From the NCBI RefSeq assembly GCF_014651135.1, contig NZ_BMWH01000027.1, positions 1 to 52,173 on the forward strand: a stretch of 52,173 bases of DNA, written 5' to 3'. Shown here piece by piece: positions 28,684 through 37,844 of the stretch (position 1 is the first letter of the stretch; each line of letters opens with the position of its first letter). Under the pieces are notes generated by a model. It was not told the origin of the DNA. It searched no databases and saw only the letters and a list, made by a program, of their open reading frames with translations. This stretch comes from Streptomyces echinoruber. Its GTDB lineage: Bacteria; Actinomycetota; Actinomycetes; Streptomycetales; Streptomycetaceae. A program made the translations under genes and the position numbers.

Positions 28684-31287
28684 GTGACCGCGGGAAACGA
28701 CTCGGTTCTCCACCTCCTGCCGATGGTGTTCGCCGCGCCGGGCGAGGCGCTGGCCCGGGCCCGGGAGGTGCTCGACGGCCGCCCGTCGCCGCTGCACGCC
28801 TGCGTCGCCCACCAGGTGATCGGCATCTGGCAGCGGGACTTCGGGGACCTGCGGCTCGCCCTGCACCACCTGCGCCGCGCCCGCGACCTGGCGGCGCGCG
28901 CGGACTCGGCCGACCGGGAGGCCGACGTGCTGGCCACCCTGGGGGTGGCGCTGGTGCACGCGGGCCGCACCCGGCAGGGCCTGGCGGCGTTCGAGCGGGG
29001 CGTGGCGCGCGGCACCGGGCACACCCGGGCGCGCGTGCTGTACCGGCGGGCGTACGTGTGGTGGGTACTGGGCCGCCACCGGGAGGCGCTGGAGGACGTG
29101 CGCCGGGCGGTACCGGTGCTGCGGCAGGCGGGCGACGTGATCTGGACGGCGCGCGCGCTGACGCTGCGCGCCACCGTGCACCTGGCGCTCGGCGCGGTGG
29201 AGCGGGCCGACGCCGACTTCACCGCGGCGGAGGCGCTGTGGGACACCACCGGCCAGGAGCACGACAAGGCGGACGCGGTGGAGAGCCGCGGCCTGGCCGC
29301 GTTCCGCGCCGGGGACATCCCGGCAGCGCTGCGGCTGCTGGACGAGGCCGCCGAGCGGTACGCCAAGCTCGGCACCCCGACGATCATGCTGAGCATCCGG
29401 CGCTGCGAGGTGCTGATGGCCGCGGGGCTGGCCGCGGAGGCGCTCGCCGAGGCGGACGCCGCGATCGCCGTGCTCGACGGCATCGGCGGGCAGCCCACCC
29501 GCAAGGCGGAGCTGCTGCTGGCCGCCGCCCGCGCCGCCGGCTCGGCCGGCGACGCGCACACCGCGATCGCGCGGGCCGACGCCGCCGTACGGCTGTTCGC
29601 CGGGCAGCGGCGCGCCTGGTGGGAAACGCACGCCCGGATGGTGCTGCTCGAGGCGCGGGTGGCGGCCGGGCGGCGCTCCGGGCGGATGGTCGCCGACGCG
29701 GCGGCGCTCGCCGAGCGGCTCGCCCGGTTCGGTTCACCGGCCGCGCCGGAGGCGTCCCTGCTGGCGGGCCGGATCGCGCTGTGGCTGGGCTGGACCGCGG
29801 ACGCCGAGCGGCACCTGCGCACCGCCGCGCGCAGCCGCCGCGCCGGCACCCCGCCGGCGCGGCTGACCGGCTGGGCGGCGCAGGCGCTGCGCGCGCAGGC
29901 GGCCGGCTCCACGCGGGGCGTGCTGGAGGCCTGCCGGCGCGGCCTGGACGTCCTGGACGAGCACCGGATGACGCTGGGCGCCTCGGAGCTGCGGGCCCGT
30001 GCCACCGCGCAGGGCGCGGAGCTCGCGGCGCTCGCCCAGCAGGTCTCGCTGCGCTCCGGCGGCGCGCGGCGGCTGCTGGTGTGGAGCGAGCGCTGGCGGG
30101 CCACCGTGCTGTCCGCGCCGCCCGCCCGGCCGCCCGCGGACCCGGCGCTGCTGAGTGCCCTGACCGCGTTCCGGGAGATCGCCGCCCGCGCGGAGGACGC
30201 GCGGCGCGACGGCCACCCGGTGCCCGCGCTGGAGCGCGAACAGCGGCGCCTGGAACGGGAGGTGCGCTCCCGCACCCTGCACATGCGCGGCGACGCGCCC
30301 GGCACCGGGCACCGGTTCGCGCCGGAGCGGCTGCTGGCCCGGCTGGGCGAGCAGCGGCTGGTGGAACTGGTGGTGCTGGACGGCCGCGTGCACGTGCTGC
30401 TGTGCGGTCAGGGGCGGGTACGGCGCTTCACGGCCGGGCCGCTCGCCGAGGCGCTGGTGGAGGCCGAGCACGTGCAGGCGGGGCTGCGGCGCCTGGCCCA
30501 CCCCGGGGCACAGGCCCGGCTGCCGCTGGTGGAGGAGGCCGGGCACCGGCTGGAGGAACTGCTGCTCGGCCCGGCCGCCCGGCACCTGGGCTCCGGGCCG
30601 CTCGTGGTGGTGCCGCCGGGCAGCCTGCACCGGGTGCCGTGGGCGCTGCTGCCGTCCCTGCGCGAGCGGGTGGTGAGCGTGTCGCCGTCGGCGAGCAGCT
30701 GGCTGCGCGCCCGGGAGACCGAGCCGCCGCCCGGCGGCCGGCACGTGCTGGTGCGCGGCCCCGGCCTGGCCACGGGCGGCGCGGAGGTGCCCGAACTCGC
30801 CGACCGGTACGGCGCGCCGACCGTCCTGGAGGACGAGGAGGCGCGCACGGCGCGGGTGCTGCGGGAGCTGGACGGGGCCGCGCTGGCGCACATCGCCGCG
30901 CACGGCACGTTCCGCGCGGACAGCCCGCTGTTCTCCTCGCTGCGGATGGCGGACGGACCGCTGACCGTGCACGACTTCGAACGCCTGGACCGCAGCCCGT
31001 ACCGGATCATCCTGTCCTGCTGCGACACCGCCCGGTTCGCCTCGGTCGGCGCCGACGAGCTGCTCGGCCTGGTCACCGCGCTGCTGCCGCTGGGCACGGC
31101 CGGGGTGGTGGCGTGCAGCGCGCCGGTCAACGACGAGGCGGTGGTGCCGCTGATGCTGGCGCTGCACAAAGGGCTGGGCGCCGGGCTGTCGCTGGCCGAG
31201 GCGCTGCGCGACGCGCGGGCCGCGCTGCCCGGCGACGCGGTGCACCAGGCCACGGGGTGGGCGTTCTCGGCGTTCGGGGCTGCCTGA
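28684..31287 (+). CDS. TPR-CHAT domain (caspase-clan) protease
   Basis: An 867-aa protein. About residues 1-480 are tandem helical TPR-type repeats (HQVIGIWQRDFGDLRLALHHLRRARDLA; GVALVHAGRTRQGLAAFERGVARG; GLAAFRAGDIPAALRLLDEAAERYAKLG). The C-terminal third is a CHAT domain. PPGSLHRVPWALLPSL opens it, the catalytic His740 is in AHIAAHGTFRADSPLFSSLRM, and the catalytic Cys780 is in ILSCCDTARF. CHAT proteases cleave partner proteins when sensed ligands alter the TPR scaffold. It is divergent from a subtilisin, sigma factor and partner operon, suggesting a proteolytic cascade linked to transcription. GTG at 28684 is the likely start (close -10, no Shine-Dalgarno). An intrinsic terminator overlaps its stop codon. 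Confidence 0.9.
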   Translation: MTAGNDSVLHLLPMVFAAPGEALARAREVLDGRPSPLHACVAHQVIGIWQRDFGDLRLALHHLRRARDLAARADSADREADVLATLGVALVHAGRTRQGLAAFERGVARGTGHTRARVLYRRAYVWWVLGRHREALEDVRRAVPVLRQAGDVIWTARALTLRATVHLALGAVERADADFTAAEALWDTTGQEHDKADAVESRGLAAFRAGDIPAALRLLDEAAERYAKLGTPTIMLSIRRCEVLMAAGLAAEALAEADAAIAVLDGIGGQPTRKAELLLAAARAAGSAGDAHTAIARADAAVRLFAGQRRAWWETHARMVLLEARVAAGRRSGRMVADAAALAERLARFGSPAAPEASLLAGRIALWLGWTADAERHLRTAARSRRAGTPPARLTGWAAQALRAQAAGSTRGVLEACRRGLDVLDEHRMTLGASELRARATAQGAELAALAQQVSLRSGGARRLLVWSERWRATVLSAPPARPPADPALLSALTAFREIAARAEDARRDGHPVPALEREQRRLEREVRSRTLHMRGDAPGTGHRFAPERLLARLGEQRLVELVVLDGRVHVLLCGQGRVRRFTAGPLAEALVEAEHVQAGLRRLAHPGAQARLPLVEEAGHRLEELLLGPAARHLGSGPLVVVPPGSLHRVPWALLPSLRERVVSVSPSASSWLRARETEPPPGGRHVLVRGPGLATGGAEVPELADRYGAPTVLEDEEARTARVLRELDGAALAHIAAHGTFRADSPLFSSLRMADGPLTVHDFERLDRSPYRIILSCCDTARFASVGADELLGLVTALLPLGTAGVVACSAPVNDEAVVPLMLALHKGLGAGLSLAEALRDARAALPGDAVHQATGWAFSAFGAA

Positions 31288-31313
31288 CCCGCCCCCCGCA
31301 CGGGTCAGGCAGC
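31279..31313 (+). terminator. Terminator overlapping the CHAT stop codon
   Basis: A 13-bp perfect stem: GCTGCCTGACCCG (31279-31291, containing the TGA stop) with CGGGTCAGGCAGC (31301-31313), 9-nt loop. Confidence 0.7.
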
Positions 31314-31514
31314 CCCTGTTCGGGCGCGGCCGGCCGGGCCGTCCGCGCGTCCGGGAGGCCGCGCCGGCCGGACGGGCCGGACGGGCCGGACGGGTGGAGC
31401 CGGTCGGGCGGGCCGGCGTCGTGCGGCCCGGGGCGTTCCGTTCGGGGTCCGGCACGTCCAACAGGCCCATCGCCTCCGCGTCCGTCACAACGACAAGAGC
31501 CCGCATGCTCCTTC

Positions 31515-31552
31515 CTGATACAGGGGACTTGCTTCTCCCTGATACAGGGGGA
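31515..31552. repeat. Two CCTGATACAGG direct repeats 24 bp apart
   Basis: CTGATACAGGGGA (31515-31527) and CTGATACAGGGGGA (31539-31552) each contain an inverted CCTG/CAGG pair. The spacing is about two helical turns, as for a cooperatively bound regulator. On the minus strand a start-like ATG (31507) opens a short frame MRALVVVTDAEAMGLLDVPD, but that frame has no stop before it runs into the CHAT gene. Confidence 0.5.
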
Positions 31553-31875
31553 TTTGAGCAGCCCTCGATGCACGCGCCCCGGGTGCCGCGCGGCAGGCGG
31601 GGCCAGGACGGCCCGCTCCTGCTTGCCACCGCAGCAGCAGACGGCCCCCGACCCGGCTTCGGAGCCGGCCGCCGGGTGCGGGTCGACGGAACGGTGCCGC
31701 ACTCCTGCCTGTTCGACAGGGCCGCGGACGGTGCCTCCACGATCCCGGCGCCGGGGAAGGGCCGGGGACGCCATGTCCGGGGGTGGTGGCGTCCCGGCCG
31801 CGCCGTCCTTCCGGGGCGCGGCCGGGGAGGGCGGGGAGGGCGGGGCGCGGCCTGGATCAGTGGACGCGGCCCGGA
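31553..31875. other. Intergenic stretch without a supported gene
   Basis: The whole 588-bp gap after the CHAT gene holds its terminator, a short GGCCGGACG tandem run (about 31370-31396) and the CCTGATACAGG repeats. From 31553 to 31875 I see no supported gene. Confidence 0.5.
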
Positions 31876-32322
31876 TCAGGGCTCCAGGTCGCGGGTGAAC
31901 ACCACCCTGGGCCGGCCGGGGCCGTTGTCGTCCTCCTCGACGCGCACGGCGAAGCCGAGGCTGCGGTGGAAGGCGACCGAGCCCTCGTTGCCGACCGACG
32001 TGATCGCCTTCAGGCGGACCGCGCCCTGGCCGCGGGCGGCCCTCGCGAACGCCTCGTACAGACGGCGGCCCAGGCCGGTGCCGCGGGCGTCGTCGCGGGT
32101 GGCGGCCAGGTGGACGTAGCCGGTGCCGTCCGGGGTGACGCAGCCCAGGACGTAGCCGCGGATGCCGTCCGCGGCGCGGGCGACGAGGCAGGTGGCGCTG
32201 AACTCGTGGACCAGGAAGGGCTGGTGGAGTGCGCGCAGGTCGCGCTCGCCCCAGTAGCGGGAGTGGTCCCGCAGCACCTGGTGGAGGTCGGTGATCCGGG
32301 CGGGGACGATGTCGGCCGGCAT
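31876..32322 (-). CDS. GNAT-family N-acetyltransferase
   Basis: A 148-aa GNAT protein. YVHLAATRDDARGTGLGRRLYEAFARAARGQG carries the acetyl-CoA-binding R/QxxGxG/A motif. VGNEGSVAFHRSLGF is the conserved C-terminal strand-helix. The substrate is unknown. ATG at 32322 gives a typical full-length single-domain protein. Confidence 0.88.
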   Translation of the reverse strand: MPADIVPARITDLHQVLRDHSRYWGERDLRALHQPFLVHEFSATCLVARAADGIRGYVLGCVTPDGTGYVHLAATRDDARGTGLGRRLYEAFARAARGQGAVRLKAITSVGNEGSVAFHRSLGFAVRVEEDDNGPGRPRVVFTRDLEP

Positions 32323-32830
32323 GCCGTCGATCCTCGCAGAGGCACGCGGCGGGCCGCCGCGCGGTCTCGTCGGCGCCCCGCGCGCGGAGTCGTTCGCGCG
32401 CGGAGCCGTTCGACGGCGGTGACGACGGCCTCGGCTGCCTCGGCGGCCTCGGGTGCGGCGACGGGCGGCCGTCGCCGAAGGGCCGGCCGGGGTCGCGCAC
32501 GGTGTCCGGGGTGCGGGTGTTGACGACGCGTCCGGACCGGTCGTCGTCGAGCACCGGCGCGGGGACGAGGCGGGGGACGAGGTGAGGGCGGGGTGACCGG
32601 CCGGAGGCGTCCGCCGGACGGGCGCCGGGGCGTCCGCGCTGCGTCGTCCGTCACACCGCGCGGCCCCGCCGCCCTCCTTCCGTCGACGAAAGCGCACGTC
32701 AGCCGCGATCATGCCGCTGACGCATGGATCATGTGATTCCCAGGCATTGGACGCATACGTCGAGGGCCGCGGAGGCTGGTGGCACGGAAAGCGAACCTTC
32801 CCCACCCGGCACGCGAAAGGACACGGCCGT
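32323..32830. other. Intergenic stretch with candidate operator before the FUSC gene
   Basis: No gene is supported. CGTCAGC (32697-32703) and GCTGACG (32716-32722) are perfect 7-bp arms around 12 bp, about 110 bp upstream of the FUSC start; this may be a repressor site. Minus-strand frames upstream of the GNAT gene look composition-driven. Confidence 0.4.
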
Positions 32831-34699
32831 ATGGCTTCCGCAGGCATCCGCTCGGGGCGCGCGCCCCGCACGGCCCTGCCGTCGGGGCTGCGCCCCGCCG
32901 CCCGCGCCCTGCCCGCCCGGCTCCCCCTCGCCGCGGCGGCCCGGGGCGCGCTCGCCCTCGCCCTGCCGCTGCTCGTCGGTCTGCGCACCGGATGGGTGGT
33001 GCCGTCGGTGGTCGCGGCGATCGGCGCCCTGTGGGGCATCAGCCAGGACGGCACGGACCCCTACCGGCTGCGCGTGCGGCGGCTGGCCTGCATGGGCGCC
33101 GCCAGTGCGGTCGGCCTGCTGGCCGGTGAACTCGCCCTGCGCAGCGGGCGGCCGGGCGCCATCACGCTGTGCCTGGCCGTGGCCGCCGCCGTCGCCGGCG
33201 CGATCGGCCTGCGCGGCCGGGTCGCGTCCGTGTCCGGCATGCACCTGCTGCTCGGCGTCACCCTCGGCGGCGGCATCCCGATGCCGGGCCCCTGGTGGCT
33301 GCCGCCGCTGGAACTGCTCGCCGGGGTGGCGCTGGTCCTGGTGCTGTCCACCGTCCCGTGGCTGTGGCGGCGGCACCACATCGAGCGGGCCGCCGTGCTC
33401 GCCGCGTACCGCGCCGCCGCCGGGGCGCTGGCCGCGGCGGGCACCGCACGGGCGGAGGAGGCGCGCCGGCGCATGACGCTGGCCCTCGACCACGCCCACG
33501 AGGTGCTCGGCCGGTCGCGGCGGCGGGAGCGGCCGGAGGTCCGCCGGCTGGTGCGGGCCTTCCACGTCGCGGTGCGGCTGGGCGAGGCCGTCACCACCCT
33601 GCTGTGGGAAGGCCGACGGCTACCCGCCGAGGTGGCCGGCCTGCCGCTGCACCTGGCCGCCCGCCTGCTGCCGGGCCGGGTCCCCGACGCGCCCGCGCAC
33701 CCGGCCGCCCCGCCGGCCGGCGCCGGCTCCCCCGGCCTGCGCGCCCTCGCCGACCTGTGCGCGGACACCGGCCCGCACCCCGCCGCCGCGGACACCGGCC
33801 CGCACCCCGCCGCCGACGACGAGCTGCCGCGCCTGCCGGACCGGCCGGTGCCGCAGCGGGCCGCGCGGCTGCGCTACACCACGCTGCTGACGGTGTGCGT
33901 GCTGGCCGCCCACCTGCTCGCCGTGGTGCTGCACGGGCCGCGCGGCTACTGGCTGCCGATGACCGTGGCATTCGTCTACAAGCCCGACTTCGGCCCGGTG
34001 TTCGGGCGGGCCCTGCACCGCTGCCTCGGCACCGTCGCCGGCGTGGCCGCCATCGGCGCGGTGTCGCTGCTCGTGCCCGGCACCCCCGCCGTGATCGGCG
34101 CGGTCGTGGTGTTCGGCGCGCTGATGGCGGTGGGCGTACGGCACCACTACGCGCTGGCCACGCTGGGCCTGACCGCGGTCGTGTTCGTCCTGCTCGACCT
34201 GCTGGGCGACCACCGCCCGCTGTACGGCACGCGGATCGTGGACACCGCCGTCGCCTCGGCGATCGTGCTCGCCGCGCACTTCGCGGTGTGGCCCGACTCC
34301 GCGGCCGGCCGGGCCGCCGCCCACACCGAGGCCGCGCTCGCCGCCGCCCGCCGCTACCGCGACCTCGCCCCCGGCGTGAGCCCCGCGCACCGCCAGTTCC
34401 TGCGCCGCGCCGCCTACCACCAGCTCGCCGAGGCCCGCCGCGCCGTCGCCCACGCCCGCGCCGAGCCCGTCCGCCCCGGCCGCCCCCTGCCCGACTGGGA
34501 GAGCGCCATCAGCGAGGCCGAACGCCTCTGCGACACCGTCACGGCCCGGGCCGTCGCGGGCCGGCACCACGCCGCGGCCCGGCCCGGCGCCGCTTTCTCC
34601 ACCGCTCCTGCCACCCCTCCTTCCACCGCCCCCTCTTCCGCCGTTCCTTCCGCCGCCCCCTCCGCCGTGTCCTGCCCGGAGGCCCGCCCCGCCCGCTGA
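32831..34699 (+). CDS. FUSC-family membrane protein (aromatic acid exporter-like)
   Basis: A 622-aa inner-membrane protein with two hydrophobic halves (about 40-165 and 355-475) separated by a soluble region. Each half has the multi-helix FUSC/YccC arrangement (RGALALALPLLVGLRTGWVVPSVVAAIGALWG; LLTVCVLAAHLLAVVLHGPRGYWLPMTVAFVYKPDFGPVFGRALHR). Family members export fusaric acid and other aromatic acids. The linker contains a short duplicated ADTGPHPAA unit, and the tail is Ser/Pro/Ala-rich. A LysR gene follows in the same direction and may regulate it. Confidence 0.85.
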   Translation: MASAGIRSGRAPRTALPSGLRPAARALPARLPLAAAARGALALALPLLVGLRTGWVVPSVVAAIGALWGISQDGTDPYRLRVRRLACMGAASAVGLLAGELALRSGRPGAITLCLAVAAAVAGAIGLRGRVASVSGMHLLLGVTLGGGIPMPGPWWLPPLELLAGVALVLVLSTVPWLWRRHHIERAAVLAAYRAAAGALAAAGTARAEEARRRMTLALDHAHEVLGRSRRRERPEVRRLVRAFHVAVRLGEAVTTLLWEGRRLPAEVAGLPLHLAARLLPGRVPDAPAHPAAPPAGAGSPGLRALADLCADTGPHPAAADTGPHPAADDELPRLPDRPVPQRAARLRYTTLLTVCVLAAHLLAVVLHGPRGYWLPMTVAFVYKPDFGPVFGRALHRCLGTVAGVAAIGAVSLLVPGTPAVIGAVVVFGALMAVGVRHHYALATLGLTAVVFVLLDLLGDHRPLYGTRIVDTAVASAIVLAAHFAVWPDSAAGRAAAHTEAALAAARRYRDLAPGVSPAHRQFLRRAAYHQLAEARRAVAHARAEPVRPGRPLPDWESAISEAERLCDTVTARAVAGRHHAAARPGAAFSTAPATPPSTAPSSAVPSAAPSAVSCPEARPAR

Positions 34700-34725
34700 G
34701 CGGCCTCCGCCCTTTCGCCACCGGC

Positions 34726-34740
34726 CACAATGGCGGCATG
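34726..34740 (+). promoter_or_regulatory. Leaderless -10 element of the LysR gene
   Basis: CACAAT (34726-34731) is followed by GGCGGC and the ATG (34738), the standard layout of a leaderless actinobacterial transcript. Confidence 0.45.
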
Positions 34741-35658
34741 GATCTGCAGGTGCTGCGCTCCTTCCAGGCCGTGGCCGACGGGGCGACCGTGACCGAGGCG
34801 GCGGCGCGGGCGCGGCTCACGCAGCCGGCGTTGTCGCGGGCGCTGAACCGGCTGGAGGAGGAGGTCGGCGCGGAGCTGTTCCAGCGGGTGGGCCGGGTGC
34901 TGCGGCTGACACCGGCGGGGCGGGTGTTCAAGGAGCACGTGGACACGCTGCTGGACCACTACGACCGGGGCCGCCGCGCGGTGGCCGAGGTCGTCGACCC
35001 GGACGCCGGAGTGGTGTCGCTGGCGTTCCTGCACACGATGGGCACCTGGCTGGTGCCGCGGCTGGTCACCGGGTTCCGGCAGGCGTTCCCGCAGGTGCGG
35101 TTCGAGCTGCACCAGGACGGTGAGGCGGGCCTGACCCGGCATCTCCTGGACGCCACCGCGGACCTGATCATCACCAGCGACGACCCGGGCCACCCGCTGA
35201 TCACCTGGCGCCGGCTGCTGGTGGAGCCGCTGTGGCTGGCCGTGCCGGCCCGGCACCGGCTGAGCGGGCGCCGCCGGGTGCGGCTGGCGGAGGCCGCCGA
35301 GGAGCCGTTCATCGTGCTGAAACCGGGCTACGGGCTGCGCGGCCTGACCGAGCACCTGTGCCACGAGGCCGGTTTCGCCCCGCGCGTCGGCTTCGAGGGC
35401 GAGGAGGTGCAGACACTGCGCGGCCTGGTCGCCGCCGGGCTCGGCGTGTCCCTGCTGCCGGCCTCGCCCGACGCCGCCCCGACGCCCGACTTCCCCATCC
35501 GCTACCTGGAGCTCACCGACGTGCGCGGCGCCCGCGACATCGGTGTGGCCTGGCTGCGGGGGCGCACCCTGCCACCGGTCACCCACCGGTTCCTCGACCA
35601 CGCCCTGAGGACCGCCGCCGACGCCGCCCGGGTCGTCGTGGGGCCGGAGCCGGAGTGA
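34738..35658 (+). CDS. LysR-family transcriptional regulator
   Basis: A 306-aa regulator with the N-terminal HTH LQVLRSFQAVADGATVTEAAARARLTQPALSRALNRLEEEVGAELFQRVGRVLRLTPAG. A periplasmic-binding-like effector domain follows (VVSLAFLHTMGTWLVPRLVTGFRQAFPQV). It probably responds to a small acid and controls the neighbouring exporter, but LysR targets usually lie divergent and none does here. Confidence 0.9.
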   Translation: MDLQVLRSFQAVADGATVTEAAARARLTQPALSRALNRLEEEVGAELFQRVGRVLRLTPAGRVFKEHVDTLLDHYDRGRRAVAEVVDPDAGVVSLAFLHTMGTWLVPRLVTGFRQAFPQVRFELHQDGEAGLTRHLLDATADLIITSDDPGHPLITWRRLLVEPLWLAVPARHRLSGRRRVRLAEAAEEPFIVLKPGYGLRGLTEHLCHEAGFAPRVGFEGEEVQTLRGLVAAGLGVSLLPASPDAAPTPDFPIRYLELTDVRGARDIGVAWLRGRTLPPVTHRFLDHALRTAADAARVVVGPEPE

Positions 35659-35731
35659 GGGCACGGGCGCCGGCCGCCGAGAACGGCACCGGCCGGGTGG
35701 CACGGCCCCCGGCGGCGCGCGGGAAGCGGTG

Positions 35732-36430
35732 TCACCGGGCGGACGGCACGCCCGTCCCGTCCGCGTCCGTGTCCGCTCCTGTGTCCGCGTCGGCGCCGGG
35801 CCGCGCCGGGGTGGCGCCGGCGTAGCGGCGGGCGGACTCGTGCTCCTGGGCCATGCGGCGCAGCGCCAGCAGGGCCGGTTCCAGCAGCACCGTCAGCAGC
35901 ACGGCCCGCTCGGCGAGTTCGAGCGGGTCCTCGGCGCCGTCGAGCCGGTCGAGGTCGAGGACGGCGGTGCGCTCGGCCAGCTCCGCGTACGGCAGCAGCG
36001 CCCGCCAGTCCGGCAGCGCGCCGAGCCGCAGCAGCGGGGCCAGGGTGCCGGCCAGGTCGGCCCGGGCCGGCGCGTCCCGGTGCACCTGCCAGCCCATCTC
36101 CGCCACCAGGGCGTCGACCTCGGCCTGTCCCGCGGAGTCCGGGGGCGGCTCGTCCCGCAGCCGGATGGCGCCCAGGGCGAGGCCGAGGACGCGGTGGACG
36201 TCCTCCGGGTGCTCGGACAGGGCGCCCAGCACCTCCCGCGTCGCGCCGACCGACAGGCCCCGTACGCCGATGAGGGCGCGGATCAGGCGCAGCCGGCGCA
36301 GGTGCTGCTCGTCGTACTCGGCCTGGGTGGCGGCGACCAGGCGGCCGGGGGGCAGCAGACCCTCGCGGATGTAGTACTTGATGCTGGCCACGGACACGCC
36401 GCTGCGGCGGCTCAGCTCTGCCAGACGCAT
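35732..36430 (-). CDS. MerR-family transcriptional regulator
   Basis: A 232-aa protein. N-terminal MRLAELSRRSGVSVASIKYYIREGLLPPGRL is the MerR winged HTH, followed by the dimerisation coiled coil (RLIRALIGVRGLSVGATREVL). The C-terminal domain lacks a metal-binding Cys pattern, so an organic effector is likelier. It ends in an Asp/Ala-rich low-complexity tail. Confidence 0.9.
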   Translation of the reverse strand: MRLAELSRRSGVSVASIKYYIREGLLPPGRLVAATQAEYDEQHLRRLRLIRALIGVRGLSVGATREVLGALSEHPEDVHRVLGLALGAIRLRDEPPPDSAGQAEVDALVAEMGWQVHRDAPARADLAGTLAPLLRLGALPDWRALLPYAELAERTAVLDLDRLDGAEDPLELAERAVLLTVLLEPALLALRRMAQEHESARRYAGATPARPGADADTGADTDADGTGVPSAR

Positions 36431-36762
36431 CGGTGGGGCTCCCTCGGTCGCTTGCCGCCCGTCATGGGACGGCACCACTGTCCATTACAGGCGGCGCCGC
36501 TGCCAAAACCGGCGGCGGACGGCGACCGGGGACGTACGGGCCGGGCACGTGTGGATTCGCGTGGACAGGGGGCATGGGCCGGGGCGTGTGGATAGGGGAC
36601 ATGGGCCGGCGTGTGTGGCCGGCGTGTGTGGTCAGGGAGCATGGGCCGGAGCGCATGGTCAGGGGGCACGGGTCGGGGGCGCGTGGCCAGAGGGCACGGG
36701 TTGGGGGCGCGTGGCCAGAGGGCACGCGCGGGTCGGGGGCGCGTGGTCTCCGCCCCGCCCGC
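36431..36762. repeat. Degenerate tandem repeats between MerR and MBL genes
   Basis: From about 36560 to 36745 there are overlapping imperfect repeats. The clearest unit is GGGGGCGCGTGGCCAGAGGG, seen with variants two to three times at about 36675-36745; the left part is built of ATGGGCC/GTGTGG blocks. Short Pro/His-rich frames on the minus strand are composition artefacts. The bases next to 36430 should hold the merR promoter. Confidence 0.7.
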
Positions 36763-37620
36763 TCAGGACACCGTCGGCACCGATCCGGCCGTGGCGCTCA
36801 CCCGCGCCCGCTGCCCGTGCCGGCAGTGCACCAGCCGCTCGGCGAGCCCGGCCTCCCCGGCCGCGGCGAGGAACGCCTCGAGGGGGGACTTCATCACCGT
36901 GTAGTCGCCGTAGTGGACGGGCAGCACGAACCGCGGGTCGAGGCGGCGGGCCAGTTCCGCGCCCTGCGCGCCGTCCATGGTCACCACGAAGCCGCCGGGC
37001 AGGCGGGTGCCGCCGAGGTGGAGGACGGCCAGGTCGGCGGCCGGGAACCGGCGGGCGACCTCGTCGAGCCCGTCGTGGAGGAGCGTGTCGCCCGAGACGT
37101 AGAGCCGCAGTCTGGTGAGCCCGCCCGCGGGGCCGAACTCCAGCATGCTGCCCATCACCGGCGGCAGCAGGGCGCGCAGCGCCGGCTGCCCGGCGTGCCG
37201 GCCCGGCATGGCCATGATCCGCACCTGCGACCGGCCCCGGCGGAAGGTGAACCCGCGCCAGGTGCGCAGTCCCGCCGTGCGGCGGAAGCCGTGCACCACG
37301 CGCAGGCGGCGCGCGGCGTGCGGGGTGGTGAGGATCGGCACGGTGCGGTCCAGGTGCCGGCGGGTCCGGCGGTCCCAGTGGTCGCCGTGCAGGTGGGACA
37401 GGACCACCGCGTCCAGCCGCGGCAGCTCGCAGACGTCCAGGGCCGGCTCGGTCAGCCGGCGGCTGACCAGCCCGTGCCCGAGGTAGGCATACTGGCCGCG
37501 GTGCAGGAAGTTGGGGTCGGTGAGCAGGGTGAGTTCGCCGTAGCGCAGCAGCACGGTCGCGTTGCCGATGAAGTGCAGGTCCACCGTGTCGTCCACGGTG
37601 TCGCCGGCGGTCGGTGACAT
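36763..37620 (-). CDS. Metallo-beta-lactamase-fold hydrolase
   Basis: A 285-aa MBL-fold protein of the UlaG/RomA-like branch. VDLHFIGNATVLLRYGELTLLTDPNF is the N-terminal strand region, LSHLHGDHWDRRT the metal-binding HxHxDH motif, and LYVSGDTLLHDG and VLPVHYGDYT later metal ligands. The substrate is unknown. The ATG at 37620 is used; the longer open frame upstream only reads through a hexamer repeat. Confidence 0.85.
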   Translation of the reverse strand: MSPTAGDTVDDTVDLHFIGNATVLLRYGELTLLTDPNFLHRGQYAYLGHGLVSRRLTEPALDVCELPRLDAVVLSHLHGDHWDRRTRRHLDRTVPILTTPHAARRLRVVHGFRRTAGLRTWRGFTFRRGRSQVRIMAMPGRHAGQPALRALLPPVMGSMLEFGPAGGLTRLRLYVSGDTLLHDGLDEVARRFPAADLAVLHLGGTRLPGGFVVTMDGAQGAELARRLDPRFVLPVHYGDYTVMKSPLEAFLAAAGEAGLAERLVHCRHGQRARVSATAGSVPTVS

Positions 37621-37711
37621 GGCGGCGCCCCGTCCGACGAGGCCGGAGGCTCCCCGTCTTGCGACTGGCGTGTTCCTCGTCCTCCGGGAGGGCGGAGTAC
37701 CCGCGGCGGGG

Positions 37712-37747
37712 GTGATCACTACAGACGAGGGATGATCACCACAGACG
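37712..37747. repeat. TGATCAC direct repeat, 20-bp period
   Basis: GTGATCACTACAGACG (37712-37727) and ATGATCACCACAGACG (37732-37747) are near-identical and each contains the palindrome TGATCA. The 20-bp spacing, upstream of the MBL gene, could suit a regulator. Confidence 0.45.
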
Positions 37748-37844
37748 GACGGGACCGGGCCGGCACACCGCCGCCGGGCTGCCCTCACCCCGAGGTTTCC
37801 TCGCCCGGCGGTGGGCAACCGCGCCCGCAACCGGCTCCCGCGCC

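Noticed and set aside
31876..32322. GNAT gene as the missing dithiolopyrrolone acyltransferase
   Set aside because: More than 20 kb from the cluster, with unrelated genes between and a standard single-domain GNAT sequence; no link is visible.
36560..36745. Possible CRISPR array or direct-repeat origin
   Set aside because: Units are irregular, overlapping and degenerate, with no spacers of constant length and no replication gene.
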